A stretch of DNA of 64,000 nt from an uncultured Eubacteriales bacterium (GCA_934457415.1 CAKSHM010000005.1:130865-194864); one strand, 5' to 3'; shown: positions 1-8,466, counted from the stretch's first letter. Notes: generated by a model from the letters alone, not told the origin. A program made the numbers and translations.

Positions 1-935
1 AATATGACAGTAATATTGCAGAGCTTGAGAACAAATATAATGTCAAAATAAATCTCAGAGACGGCAGGCTTAAATTATCTGGCGGAGAAAAAGCCGTAAT
101 AAATGCTTCGAAAGCTGTTGAGTATCTCCTGGAAATTACAAGTAAAGGAACTGTTCCTGATATTCAGAAGGTAAATTGCGTTATGGATATGATTGAGGAC
201 GGAAATGAAAGCGAGATAATGTCTCTTGATTCGGCAGGCTATGTTACGGCATCAGGAAAGCCTGTAAAACCTAAAACCCTCGGTCAGAAAAAATATATTG
301 AAGCCATTAAAAGCCATACGGTTACTATAGGCGTCGGACCGGCCGGAACCGGAAAAACTTATCTTGCCGTAGCCGAAGCCGTTAAGGCGTTTAAAGAAAA
401 AAAGATAAGCAAAATTATTCTGACCCGCCCAGCGGTAGAAGCCGGAGAAAAACTTGGCTTTTTGCCGGGAGATCTGCAGCAAAAGGTCGATCCTTATTTA
501 AGACCTTTATATGACGCTTTGTTTGAAATGTTAGGTGCAGAAAGCTTTCAGAAGTATCATGAAAGAGGGGATATAGAGGTCGCTCCTCTTGCTTATATGC
601 GTGGCAGAACGCTTGACGACAGCTTTATTATCCTCGACGAGGCTCAGAATACAACATCCGAGCAGATGAAGATGTTTCTTACAAGGCTTGGATTTAATTC
701 GAAAATTGTTGTTACGGGAGATGTAACTCAAATAGATTTGCCTGACGGGAAAAAATCCGGACTTAAAGAGGCAATAGGAATTTTAAAAAACATTAAAGAT
801 ATTTCGATAATAAAACTGACTGAAAAAGATGTCGTAAGACATAAATTGGTTCAGGAAATAATAAAAGCTTATGAAAAAATCGGAGGTAAAAATGAAAACA
901 AAGGTAAATATCACGGACAAGCAAAAAAAGATTAA
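1..935 (+). CDS. phoH: PhoH family ATPase/RNA-associated protein, 5' end outside window
   Basis: The reading frame is open from base 3, well upstream of the first in-window ATG (183). The upstream residues (YDSNIAELENKYNVKINLRD, then a segment beginning GRLKLSG) match the PhoH N-terminal domain, so the gene starts before the window. A P-loop (GVGPAGTGKTYLAVAEAV) and the PhoH segment TRPAVEAGEKLGFLPGDL are clear, followed by Walker B ILDEAQN. PhoH proteins of this type are cytoplasmic P-loop NTPases linked to RNA metabolism, and they commonly sit directly upstream of ybeY, as here. Its last 44 bases overlap ybeY, which implies translational coupling. The family is certain. The cellular role is only partly known in any organism. 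Confidence 0.93.
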   Translation, partial: YDSNIAELENKYNVKINLRDGRLKLSGGEKAVINASKAVEYLLEITSKGTVPDIQKVNCVMDMIEDGNESEIMSLDSAGYVTASGKPVKPKTLGQKKYIEAIKSHTVTIGVGPAGTGKTYLAVAEAVKAFKEKKISKIILTRPAVEAGEKLGFLPGDLQQKVDPYLRPLYDALFEMLGAESFQKYHERGDIEVAPLAYMRGRTLDDSFIILDEAQNTTSEQMKMFLTRLGFNSKIVVTGDVTQIDLPDGKKSGLKEAIGILKNIKDISIIKLTEKDVVRHKLVQEIIKAYEKIGGKNENKGKYHGQAKKD

Positions 936-1374
936 GCTGCCCACAGGCACAAGACTTTTTATAAGAAAAGCCTGTATTGCAACACTTACAGAGGAAAAGT
1001 TCCCTTATAACGCAGAAGTAGAGGTGATTTTGACCGATGATGAGAATATTCGCGAATTAAACCGCAAGTTTCGCAATATTGATTCTTCTACGGATGTTCT
1101 TTCATTTCCGCTCGGCTCTGACGGTGAGTACGATGAAAATCCCGAAACCGGTATGAAAATGCTCGGCGATATTGTTATTTCGGTTGAACATGCTTATGCT
1201 CAGGCGGAGCTTTACGGTCACGGTATTGAAAGGGAAATTTCTTTTCTTGCCGTTCATTCAATGCTTCATCTTTTAGGCTATGACCATGTTGACAGCAAGC
1301 TTGAAGAAAGCATCATGCGCGAAAAGCAGGAGATTATTCTTGACGAGCTCGGTCTTTCGATAAATAAGCTGTAA
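892..1374 (+). CDS. ybeY: Endoribonuclease YbeY (rRNA maturation)
   Basis: 160-residue YbeY: a zinc-dependent single-strand endoribonuclease that acts in 16S rRNA 3'-end maturation and ribosome quality control. The H-x3-H-x5-H zinc motif is visible as H122, H126 and H132 in AVHSMLHLLGYDH. The start at 892 is chosen over the in-frame ATG at 871 because GGAGGT (882-887) lies just upstream of 892, whereas nothing suitable precedes 871; family members also begin near here. It overlaps the end of phoH. The dgkA/cdd genes often found between ybeY and era are absent, and era follows after 4 bases. Confidence 0.95.
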   Translation: MKTKVNITDKQKKIKLPTGTRLFIRKACIATLTEEKFPYNAEVEVILTDDENIRELNRKFRNIDSSTDVLSFPLGSDGEYDENPETGMKMLGDIVISVEHAYAQAELYGHGIEREISFLAVHSMLHLLGYDHVDSKLEESIMREKQEIILDELGLSINKL

Positions 1375-1378
1375 TATA

Positions 1379-2305
1379 ATGAAAAAAACTGCGTTTATAT
1401 CTGTGATCGGCAGGGCTAATGTCGGCAAATCCTCGCTTGTCAACCGAATTATAGGTCAAAAGATTTCAATAGTATCTTCAAAGCCGCAGACTACGAGAAC
1501 GCGTATTATGGGCGTTAAGACTGAGGGTGAAATTCAGTATGTTTTTATTGACACTCCCGGTTTTCACATTCCGCACAATAAACTCGGCGATAATATGATA
1601 AAAGCTGTTAAAAGCGGAATGACCGATGTCGATGCCGCAATTCTCGTTGTTGACTGCGCTGCTAAATTCAAATTCGACCCTGAAAACATACCGCAGGCCG
1701 AAAAGGAGCTTTTAAAAAGTTTAAAAAATCGGAATATTCCTTGTGTACTTGCTATAAACAAAATTGATCTTTTGGATGAAAAAGATAAGTTACTTGAGTT
1801 TATTTCGGGTTATTCCGATTATTTTGATTTTAGCTCGGTTGTTCCTGTTTCCGCTAAAAAAGGTGACGGTATAAATATTCTCGAAAGCGAGCTCAAAACT
1901 TTCGCAAAGCCATCTGAGCATTACTTTTCGGATGATGAATATACCGACCAGCCCGACAGGGTTATTGTATCCGAAATAATCAGAGAAAAGATATTAAGAC
2001 TTTTAAAGGGCGAGGTTCCTCACGGAATTGCTGTTGATATTGAGCGTTTTTTTGAGCGCGACAGCAAAAAAAACGGAGAGCCGATTATCGAAATTGAGGC
2101 TACAATAATTTGCGAAAAAGAATCTCATAAAGGAATAATTATCGGCAAAGGCGGAGAAATGCTTAAAAAAATAGGCACTTATGCAAGGCAGGACCTTGAG
2201 AGATTTTTCGGAACAAAATGTTCGGTAAAGCTTTGGGTTAAGGTTAAGGAAGATTGGAGAAACAGATCGGGGATTATTCACACTTTAGGTCTTGACTCGG
2301 AATGA
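1379..2305 (+). CDS. era: GTPase Era
   Basis: 308-residue Era, an essential GTPase that binds the 3' end of 16S rRNA during small-subunit assembly. The G1 loop GRANVGKS is at residues 11-18, G3 DTPGF at about 59-63 and G4 NKID at 127-130. The C-terminal KH RNA-binding domain carries GIIIGKGGEM near residue 256. Length is usual for the family. The start codon is 4 bases after the ybeY stop, so it is probably translated by coupling; no strong ribosome site is seen. Its position between ybeY and recO is the normal Gram-positive order. Confidence 0.97.
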   Translation: MKKTAFISVIGRANVGKSSLVNRIIGQKISIVSSKPQTTRTRIMGVKTEGEIQYVFIDTPGFHIPHNKLGDNMIKAVKSGMTDVDAAILVVDCAAKFKFDPENIPQAEKELLKSLKNRNIPCVLAINKIDLLDEKDKLLEFISGYSDYFDFSSVVPVSAKKGDGINILESELKTFAKPSEHYFSDDEYTDQPDRVIVSEIIREKILRLLKGEVPHGIAVDIERFFERDSKKNGEPIIEIEATIICEKESHKGIIIGKGGEMLKKIGTYARQDLERFFGTKCSVKLWVKVKEDWRNRSGIIHTLGLDSE

Positions 2306-2359
2306 TTGAATTACTTACGGGGAATAATTTTTATATAAATTATTCCGGAGGTAAGGCAA

Positions 2360-2527
2360 TTGGAATCAAACAAAAAATGGCTTAAATTTATTGTTTCGGG
2401 CAAAGCGTCAGACTATGTAAGCTATATAAATTCTATAAAATTCGAAAGCGATTATAAACGGAGTGATAAAAGTGCGTATTTCGACGGACGCTCTGGTGAT
2501 AAAAGAAAAGACGATAAAGGAAAATGA
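2360..2527 (+). CDS. YqzL-like small protein between era and recO
   Basis: A 55-codon frame starts with TTG at 2360, 7 bases after a perfect GGAGGT (2347-2352), and ends with TGA at 2525-2527 inside recO. Its N-terminal part (SNKKWLKFIVSGKASDYVSY) resembles YqzL, a short conserved protein found between era and recO in Bacillus and Clostridia. The Trp followed by an SGK/TGN-type turn and an aromatic-rich helix is the shared pattern. The last 25 residues are basic and less typical, and the overlap with recO may affect recO translation. No function is known for the family. The ribosome site and synteny carry this call; the start codon is non-ATG. Confidence 0.6.
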   Translation: MESNKKWLKFIVSGKASDYVSYINSIKFESDYKRSDKSAYFDGRSGDKRKDDKGK

Positions 2528-3212
2528 CAGAGTTATAACACTGATGACCCGAAATCACGGAGTTATCAGTGCTTTTGCGCATGGGGCAAAAAGCGTTAAA
2601 AGTAAAAAAGGGGCGGGGACCGGACTTTTAACTTATTCGGATTTTGAACTTGAGGAAAGAAAAGGCGTTTTTACCGTTAAAGAAGCAAGCGTAAAGCATT
2701 GCTTCTTTATTATGGGCGAGGATATAGCGGATCTCGCCCTTTCGCAGTATTTTTGCGAAATTTGTTTGGTATTGGGAAACGACGAGCAAAACAGCGAAGC
2801 GTTTTTAAGAACTGTTTTAAATTCTCTTTATCTTCTGACCTCCCAAAAAAAATCCCGAAACTTTTTAAAGTCCGTTACCGAACTGAGGATTGCGTCGCTT
2901 TCCGGATATATGCCGGATCTTACAGCATGTGCCGGCTGCGGAAGTTTTGAGGATGAAAAGATGTATTTCAGCTTAAGTGAAGGTATTCTTCTTTGCGGCA
3001 ACTGCAAACAACAGCATGCGCAGACTGAATTTTTAAGTCCTGCGGTGCTAAAGGCAATGCGTCATATAATCTATTCCGATTTAAAGGATATTTATTCTTT
3101 TTCGATTACAGAAGAAAATGAAAAAACTCTTTCGGAAATCAGCGAAAAGTACATACTTTTTCAGACAGAACACGAATTTCCGACTTTAAAATTTTATAAA
3201 TCTTTATTGTGA
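2472..3212 (+). CDS. recO: DNA repair protein RecO
   Basis: RecO loads RecA onto SSB-coated DNA together with RecR in RecF-pathway recombinational repair. The protein has the N-terminal OB-fold region (ISTDALVIKEKTIKENDRV) and a four-cysteine zinc site, CxxC at about 153/156 and CxxC at about 175/178, as in Gram-positive RecO. A GTG at 2463 is also in frame, but it abuts the GGAG (2460-2463). GTG at 2472 leaves an 8-base spacer and gives a 246-residue protein of normal length. mutS2 follows after 7 bases. Confidence 0.93.
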   Translation: MRISTDALVIKEKTIKENDRVITLMTRNHGVISAFAHGAKSVKSKKGAGTGLLTYSDFELEERKGVFTVKEASVKHCFFIMGEDIADLALSQYFCEICLVLGNDEQNSEAFLRTVLNSLYLLTSQKKSRNFLKSVTELRIASLSGYMPDLTACAGCGSFEDEKMYFSLSEGILLCGNCKQQHAQTEFLSPAVLKAMRHIIYSDLKDIYSFSITEENEKTLSEISEKYILFQTEHEFPTLKFYKSLL

Positions 3213-3219
3213 GGACTGT

Positions 3220-5613
3220 ATGTCATATAATGTAGAAAAATATATAAAAATCCTTGAGCTTGATAAGGTTCTTGAAAGTGTTGCTGAACACGCGGTGACA
3301 CAAAAAGCAAAGAATGATATTATGGGTATTGTTCCGGCACGCTCATTTGATGAAGCGTCAAAGCTTATTGAAAAAACCTTTTGTGCATATAATCTTACAG
3401 CACTTAATTCCGCTCCTCCTTTTTCTGACTGTTCCGGAATAAACAATGTACTTGAGAGAGCGAAAATCGGCGCTGTCCTTTCTGCAAGAGAACTTTTAAA
3501 TACCGCAAAATGTTTAAAAACCGTTCGAAATGTAAAGGCATGGTATACAAATTCGGAGGGAATCCAAGGTGAAAAAAGTCTTGATTTTTTATTTGAAAGA
3601 CTTACACCGAATAAATTTCTTGAAGAAAAAATATTTTTTATAATCCGCAGCGAGGACGAAATCAATGATAACGCTTCCGAGCTTTTAAGCAGTATCAGAA
3701 GAAAAAAAGCTTCTTATTCATCAAAAATCAGAGAAAATCTTGATAGGATAGTTCGCGGCACCGCATCAAAATATTTGCAGGAGGCAATAATCACCCAGCG
3801 TGACGGACGGTATGTCGTTCCCGTTAAAACCGAATTCCGAGCCGAAATCAAGGGAATTGTCCATGACATGTCATCAAGCGGTTCAACCGTATTTATCGAG
3901 CCTGTAAGCGTTGTTGAAATAAACAACGAAATAAGAATTTTAGAGGCAAGAGAATCGGAGGAAATTGAAAGAATTCTTTTTGAGCTTTCTTCGCGGGTTT
4001 TAGAATACTCCGAGGATATTTATAATTCTTATGAGGCGCTTACCGAGCTTGACGCCGTGTTTGCAAAGTCAAAATACGCCTATTCTTCAAATTCCGTTAA
4101 ACCGATTTTAAACAGCGACGGGAAAATCGTTCTTAACGGCGCAAGGCACCCGCTGATAGATAAAAAATCAGTTGTTCCGATAAACATATCTTTAGGTGAA
4201 AAGTTTGACACACTTGTAATTACAGGTCCTAATACCGGCGGAAAGACAGTCGCACTTAAAACACTCGGTCTTTTTACAATGATGGCAGCCTGCGGACTGA
4301 TGATACCTGCCTCAGACGGAAGTGAAATAGCGGTTTTTGATATGATTTTTGCCGATATCGGCGATGAACAAAGTATTTCTCAGTCACTATCAACATTTTC
4401 TTCCCACCTTGTAAATATAATAAGCATTCTTGAAAACTGTAATGAAAATTCGCTTGTTTTATTCGATGAATTATGTGCGGGAACCGATCCTGTTGAGGGT
4501 GCGGCGCTTGCAAAAGCGATTTTAATCAGACTTTTAAAAATTAAAGCAAAAACAGCGGCCACCACCCATTATCCGGAGCTGAAGAGTTATGCGCTGGATA
4601 CAAACGGTGTTCAGAATGCCGGATGTGAGTTCGATATTAACACTTTAAGACCGACTTACCGTTTAATTATCGGCTCCCCAGGCAGGTCAAACGCTTTTCT
4701 TATTTCAAAAAGACTCGGGCTTTCGGAGGATGTTATTAAAACCGCTGAATCTCAGGTTGATGAAAATTCGGAAAGACTTGAAAGGGTAATAGCTGCTCTT
4801 GAAAAAGAAAGACAGAAGGCTCAGAGTCTTTATGATAAAAACCAAAACCTTAAAAGAGACTTGGAAAAAGAAAAAGCTCAGATTGACCTAAAGCTAAAGG
4901 AGCTTGAAAAACAATCAGAGCAAATTAAAGAAAAAGCTGAAATTAAGGCTGCCGATATAATTGAAAGCGCAAGAAATAAATCATCCGAGCTTTTAAACAG
5001 ACTTGAACAAATGAAAAAGGATATGACGCCGTCAAATTCCAAAGCATTGCTTGAGAATGCACGAACTGCGTACAGAGCCTCGGAAAAAGAATTCGATGAT
5101 ATTTCAAATCCCGTTAAAGAGCTTAATATCAAAGGCGAGAAATTGAAATCGGCACCGAAAGCAGGTGACACGGTCATTATTTCTTCTCTTGACAGTGAAG
5201 CTACGGTTTTAGAGGTCGACGAAAAAGGAAAAAGAGCATTTGTCCTTTCGGGATTTTTAAAAACTTGGGTAAAGTTTGACGGGCTTTTGTATAAAAAAGG
5301 CTCCCCTGAAAAAAAGAGCAAACCAAAAAAATCTTCGGTTACCGGTTTGTCATCAAAGGCCGACAGAATTGTTCCGTCTTCAATTGATCTTCGCGGTATG
5401 ACGGGTGATGAAGCGATTTTAGAGCTTGAAAAATACATTGACAATGCGGTTCTTGCCGGTTTAGGCGAGGTTACTGTTATTCACGGCAAAGGAACAGGAG
5501 CATTGAGAAAAGCCGTTCAAAGCTATCTTAAATCAAATAAGCACGTTAAATCATTTCGCCTCGGCGTTTTCGGAGAGGGCGAAAACGGAGTCAGTATTGT
5601 CACTCTGGATTAA
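3220..5613 (+). CDS. mutS2: MutS2 ATPase/endonuclease
   Basis: 797-residue MutS2, a MutS-family ATPase that in Bacillus acts on collided ribosomes and in other species suppresses recombination. The ABC-type P-loop GPNTGGKT is near residue 336. The Walker B/signature region contains LFDELCAGTDP, and a long coiled-coil connector (rich in Lys/Glu/Gln) follows at roughly 510-620. The C-terminal Smr nuclease domain begins with LRGMTGDEA near 724 and carries the conserved HGKGTGALR. Length is typical. A symmetrical terminator overlaps the stop codon, closing the phoH-to-mutS2 transcription unit. Confidence 0.97.
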   Translation: MSYNVEKYIKILELDKVLESVAEHAVTQKAKNDIMGIVPARSFDEASKLIEKTFCAYNLTALNSAPPFSDCSGINNVLERAKIGAVLSARELLNTAKCLKTVRNVKAWYTNSEGIQGEKSLDFLFERLTPNKFLEEKIFFIIRSEDEINDNASELLSSIRRKKASYSSKIRENLDRIVRGTASKYLQEAIITQRDGRYVVPVKTEFRAEIKGIVHDMSSSGSTVFIEPVSVVEINNEIRILEARESEEIERILFELSSRVLEYSEDIYNSYEALTELDAVFAKSKYAYSSNSVKPILNSDGKIVLNGARHPLIDKKSVVPINISLGEKFDTLVITGPNTGGKTVALKTLGLFTMMAACGLMIPASDGSEIAVFDMIFADIGDEQSISQSLSTFSSHLVNIISILENCNENSLVLFDELCAGTDPVEGAALAKAILIRLLKIKAKTAATTHYPELKSYALDTNGVQNAGCEFDINTLRPTYRLIIGSPGRSNAFLISKRLGLSEDVIKTAESQVDENSERLERVIAALEKERQKAQSLYDKNQNLKRDLEKEKAQIDLKLKELEKQSEQIKEKAEIKAADIIESARNKSSELLNRLEQMKKDMTPSNSKALLENARTAYRASEKEFDDISNPVKELNIKGEKLKSAPKAGDTVIISSLDSEATVLEVDEKGKRAFVLSGFLKTWVKFDGLLYKKGSPEKKSKPKKSSVTGLSSKADRIVPSSIDLRGMTGDEAILELEKYIDNAVLAGLGEVTVIHGKGTGALRKAVQSYLKSNKHVKSFRLGVFGEGENGVSIVTLD

Positions 5614-5647
5614 AAAGAGCAGAAAGTCTAAGCTTTCTGCTCTTTTT
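5612..5647. terminator. Bidirectional intrinsic terminator after mutS2
   Basis: A perfect 15-bp inverted repeat (arms 5612-5626 and 5633-5647, 6-base loop) has an A5 run on its left side and a T5 run on its right. It can terminate mutS2 on the plus strand and the convergent SDR gene on the minus strand. Confidence 0.9.
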
Positions 5648-5663
5648 ATATAGCAACCGGCCT

Positions 5664-6398
5664 TCAAACTACATATCCGCCGTTTACCGATAAAACCTGT
5701 CCTGTTATATAATCCGCCTTATCAGAGGCAAGAAATGAAACCGCAAAAGCTATATCCTCGGGTGTTCCTATTCTTCCGAGAGGAATTTCTTCAATAAATG
5801 AGTTTAAATTATCGGTTGAAATATTATTGTTCATTTGTGTGGCTATAAGTCCGGGGGAAACTGCATTTACATTTATTCCGCTGGGCGCAAGCTCTTTGGC
5901 AAGAGATTTTGTCAAACCTATTACTCCGGCTTTTGAAGAGGAATAAGCCACCTCGCATGAAGCGCCGGTTTCACCCCACATTGAAGTTATATTTATTATT
6001 TTACCCCGTTTTTGATTTATCATAATTCGAGAGATTTCTTTACAGCAATTATAAGCACCTATAAGATTAGTCCCGAATATTTCGTTTGACTTTGATTCAT
6101 CAAGATAGTTTATTGTGTCTATATATGATACTCCTGCGTTATTTATAAGTATATCTACACTGCCGAATTTTTCAAGAGCATAATCTGCCATCAATCGTAC
6201 TTCGTCCGATTTTGAAACATCGGCTTTAAAAGTATATATTTCGGTATTATAAGAGCGCAGGGAAGAGGCAAGAGCGGAAGCCTGCTTTGTATTTGATTTA
6301 TAATTTATAATTACATTATATCCAAGCCTCGCAAATTCACTTGATATCGCCGCGCCGATGCCTCTGGAGCCTCCTGTAACTATCACAGTCTTTAACAT
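5664..6398 (-). CDS. SDR-family oxidoreductase (FabG-like)
   Basis: 244-residue classical short-chain dehydrogenase/reductase. The NAD(P)-binding turn TGGSRGIG is at 8-15 and NNAG at 86-89. The catalytic set is Asn111, Ser139 and YSSSK (Tyr152, Lys156). The SPGLIATQMN loop and the C-terminal GGYVV ending are those of 3-oxoacyl-ACP reductase-like enzymes. It stands alone, away from fab genes, so the true substrate could be a sugar, alcohol or ketone rather than acyl-ACP. A GGAGGC ribosome site precedes the ATG. Family certain, substrate unknown. Confidence 0.85.
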   Translation of the reverse strand: MLKTVIVTGGSRGIGAAISSEFARLGYNVIINYKSNTKQASALASSLRSYNTEIYTFKADVSKSDEVRLMADYALEKFGSVDILINNAGVSYIDTINYLDESKSNEIFGTNLIGAYNCCKEISRIMINQKRGKIINITSMWGETGASCEVAYSSSKAGVIGLTKSLAKELAPSGINVNAVSPGLIATQMNNNISTDNLNSFIEEIPLGRIGTPEDIAFAVSFLASDKADYITGQVLSVNGGYVV

Positions 6399-6798
6399 TT
6401 TACTGCCTCCGTAATTTTATAAGATTATCATATCATAATTTTAAAAAAAAATAAATAGATTTTTTACAATAAATTGGGTTAACATAAAAACACAAACATA
6501 ATATATTGTATAGTTTACATAAATAGTTTACATAAAACATAAGAGAACAAAAATTTATTGTTGACATAAAATCGAGAATGTAGTATAAATATAAGTAGAG
6601 AAATTAAAAGTGCCGCAGTACAGGTTAATAAACAGATTAACAAGCCCTCTGTTTTATGTAACTTTGCAAAAACATTGGGTTGTTTTTTATGCAAATCGGT
6701 CAACATAAATCCATACGCATTAAAAGCTTTCCTATATTTTTCTCATATCTTGTCCTATCTCAGCATAAATATTTATCGTTGAGAAGGGAAGATGATTT
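6399..6798. other. 400-bp AT-rich intergenic region with promoter and repeated ACATAAA motifs
   Basis: No convincing gene. It holds a sigma-A promoter (6561-6589), a perfect tandem duplication of the 13-mer TAGTTTACATAAA (6511-6523 and 6524-6536), and further ACATAAA copies at 6482, 6564 (within the promoter) and 6703. The leader from about 6596 to the next gene is about 200 bases. It contains a small hairpin (GTTAAT/ATTAAC) and an AT-rich hairpin near 6666-6690. A minus-strand 63-codon frame (6515-6706) has no ribosome site and was not called. Confidence 0.6.
6561..6589 (+). promoter_or_regulatory. Sigma-A promoter upstream of spoIIM-like gene
   Basis: TTGACA (6561-6566), a 17-base spacer, and TATAAA (6584-6589). 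It directs transcription toward the spoIIM-like gene with a leader of about 200 bases. The tandem 13-bp repeat ends 25 bases upstream of the -35 box, where an activator or repressor could bind. Confidence 0.75.
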
Positions 6799-7428
6799 AT
6801 GAGAAAAACTGCTGTTATAACTGTCAAAGGTTTAAAAATCAATAAGCTTTTTGAAAAAAACAAAATAATAATTCTTATGCTTTTGGCTTTTATTACCGGA
6901 ATTATTATCGGAACGGTTTTATTTAATAAAAATGAAGCTGTTGCCGATCTGTCGAAAAGATTTTTTTCGGATTATTATTCTGTAAGGCAAAAAAAGGCTT
7001 TTTTAAAAATTTTCTTTTCCTCTTTTTTAGCTTCGCTTATAATGCTGTTGCCCTTGTACATTTCGGGGGCTTCTATTTTAGGAGTTGCAGCAGTTCCTTT
7101 TACCGTTATGCTCCGCGGAGCGATTTTAGGCAGCCTTTGCGGTTACATATATAAAACGTTTTCTTTAAAGGGCGTTGCTTTCAACGCAATGATTTTAATT
7201 CCGGGTACATTGATATCGTATGTTGCTTATCTTTTTGCTGCTAAAATTTCGGTTCTTTTTTCGCTTGATTTTATTAAGCTGATTTTTCCAAAGTGCCGTC
7301 CGCTTAATTTGTACGGAAGCTTTAAGGATTATACTTATAAATTTCTGTTTGTTATAATTTTTATGGTTTTATCCTCGTTGGTTGACGGCGCTTTTTCGTA
7401 CTTGTTTATAAAGTTTTTTAATTTTTAA
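6799..7428 (+). CDS. spoIIM: Stage II sporulation protein M-like membrane protein
   Basis: 209-residue polytopic membrane protein with a TM segment at about 23-43, a periplasmic/forespore-side stretch, then three to four more TM segments. Size and topology match SpoIIM (about 214 residues in Bacillus), part of the DMP peptidoglycan-hydrolase complex with SpoIID and SpoIIP needed for engulfment. It sits directly upstream of a XerD-type recombinase, as spoIIM does in many Bacillota. The match rests on topology, the GASILGVAAVPFTV and GAILGSLCGY segments and synteny rather than a catalytic motif. A generic SpoIIM-superfamily membrane protein is possible. Confidence 0.65.
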   Translation: MRKTAVITVKGLKINKLFEKNKIIILMLLAFITGIIIGTVLFNKNEAVADLSKRFFSDYYSVRQKKAFLKIFFSSFLASLIMLLPLYISGASILGVAAVPFTVMLRGAILGSLCGYIYKTFSLKGVAFNAMILIPGTLISYVAYLFAAKISVLFSLDFIKLIFPKCRPLNLYGSFKDYTYKFLFVIIFMVLSSLVDGAFSYLFIKFFNF

Positions 7429-7437
7429 GGAGGTGTT

Positions 7438-8334
7438 ATGATCATGAATAACTATATTGACGGATATAAGAATTATCTTGTTAATGTAAAAAAAGCTTCG
7501 CTTAATACGGTTGACGCTTATTTAAGGGACGCTTTGCAGTTTTCTGATTTTTGCACTTCTGTTGCCGGAATTAAAGATGTAAGCCTTACCGGCGAAAAAA
7601 CTTTTTCCGAGTACCTTAATCATTTGACCGAAATCGGAAAAAGCGAATCTACGAAAACAAGAATCACAGCCTCTGTCAGATGTTTTTTTAAATATCTTAA
7701 ATCAATCGGAGCTGTTAATTCCGATCCGACTTCTGCTATAAGAGTGCACAAAAGCCAAAGAAAGCTTCCCGATGTCCTTGAAGTAAATGAGATAATAAGA
7801 CTGCTTTCTCAGCCGGACGGAGCCGATTATAAAAGCAGACGCGATAAGGCTATGCTGGAGCTTCATTATGCCACAGGTATAAAGGTTTCCGAACTCATAG
7901 ACTTAAAAGTTTATGATGTTAACCTTCAGGTTGGAATTTTACATACTCACAGCGGATCGCATGAAAGAATCATTCCTATTTACCGTGACGCGCTAAAGCA
8001 TATTGAAATTTATTTGAATTATGCACGGCCAGGTATCGTTACCGATGAATCCGAGGATAGGCTGTTTACAAATATGAACGGAAAGCCGCTGACCCGTCAG
8101 GGATTTTGGAAAATAATTAAAAATTATGCTGATAAAGCAAATATTAAAAAGGATATAACTCCTCAGACTCTCAGACATTCATTTGCGACGCATTTGCTTG
8201 AAAACGGCGCACAGCTCAAGGATTTGAAAGATATTTTAGGACACTCCGATATAACTTCAACTCAGATCTATGCACAGGTTCTGAAAAGTAAGTATGTTAA
8301 ATCGTATACACAATTTCATCCGCTTGCAAAATAA
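7438..8334 (+). CDS. XerD-like tyrosine recombinase with altered catalytic residues
   Basis: 298 residues with the two-domain Xer layout: an N-terminal SAM-like core-binding domain (about 5-90) and a C-terminal catalytic fold (about 110-290). Arg-II (R246 in LRHSFATHLL), His-III (H269 in ILGHSDI) and the nucleophile Tyr278 are present. Arg-I is Lys149 (ATGIKVSEL). The beta-hairpin lysine (usually in GKGNKER) is missing, with HSGSHER at 171-177. The first His of HxxR is Gln243 (TPQTLRH). AAGGAGG precedes the ATG at 7438; ATG 7444 is an alternative start. Position after spoIIM is that of xerD/ripX. It may be a structural or partner recombinase rather than an active XerD. Confidence 0.85.
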   Translation: MIMNNYIDGYKNYLVNVKKASLNTVDAYLRDALQFSDFCTSVAGIKDVSLTGEKTFSEYLNHLTEIGKSESTKTRITASVRCFFKYLKSIGAVNSDPTSAIRVHKSQRKLPDVLEVNEIIRLLSQPDGADYKSRRDKAMLELHYATGIKVSELIDLKVYDVNLQVGILHTHSGSHERIIPIYRDALKHIEIYLNYARPGIVTDESEDRLFTNMNGKPLTRQGFWKIIKNYADKANIKKDITPQTLRHSFATHLLENGAQLKDLKDILGHSDITSTQIYAQVLKSKYVKSYTQFHPLAK

Positions 8335-8376
8335 CAGCAACTGTTTTCTAAAATTCCTTAAACAGTTGCTGTTATT
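8330..8376 (+). terminator. Terminator-like hairpin overlapping the recombinase stop codon
   Basis: Perfect 17-bp inverted repeat (8330-8346 and 8360-8376, 13-base loop). The downstream U-run is short and interrupted, so termination may be incomplete. Confidence 0.7.
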
Positions 8377-8418
8377 CTTATCGGAGAACTTTTAACTTTA
8401 GATATATACGATAATTCC

Positions 8419-8463
8419 TTCCCCTAATTATACAAAATATTCATTTTGTATAATTGCTGGGAA
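8419..8463. repeat. 45-bp palindromic hairpin in intergenic region
   Basis: The 13-bp arms AATTATACAAAAT (8426-8438) and ATTTTGTATAATT (8443-8455) flank a 4-base loop. TTCCC (8419-8423) and GGGAA (8459-8463) extend the stem. No T-run follows on either strand, so it is not an ordinary terminator. AATTGCTG (8452-8459) can alternatively pair with CAGCAATT (8497-8504), so two exclusive folds are possible. Confidence 0.7.
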
Positions 8464-8466
8464 CTG

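Noticed and set aside
4878..5444. 188-codon frame antisense to mutS2
   Set aside because: It is the mirror of a conserved coding region with strong motifs; no ribosome site.
6515..6706. 63-codon minus-strand frame with one hydrophobic segment, opposite the spoIIM-like promoter
   Set aside because: No ribosome site, no promoter on that strand, AT-rich sequence gives such frames by chance, and a good plus-strand promoter lies within it.
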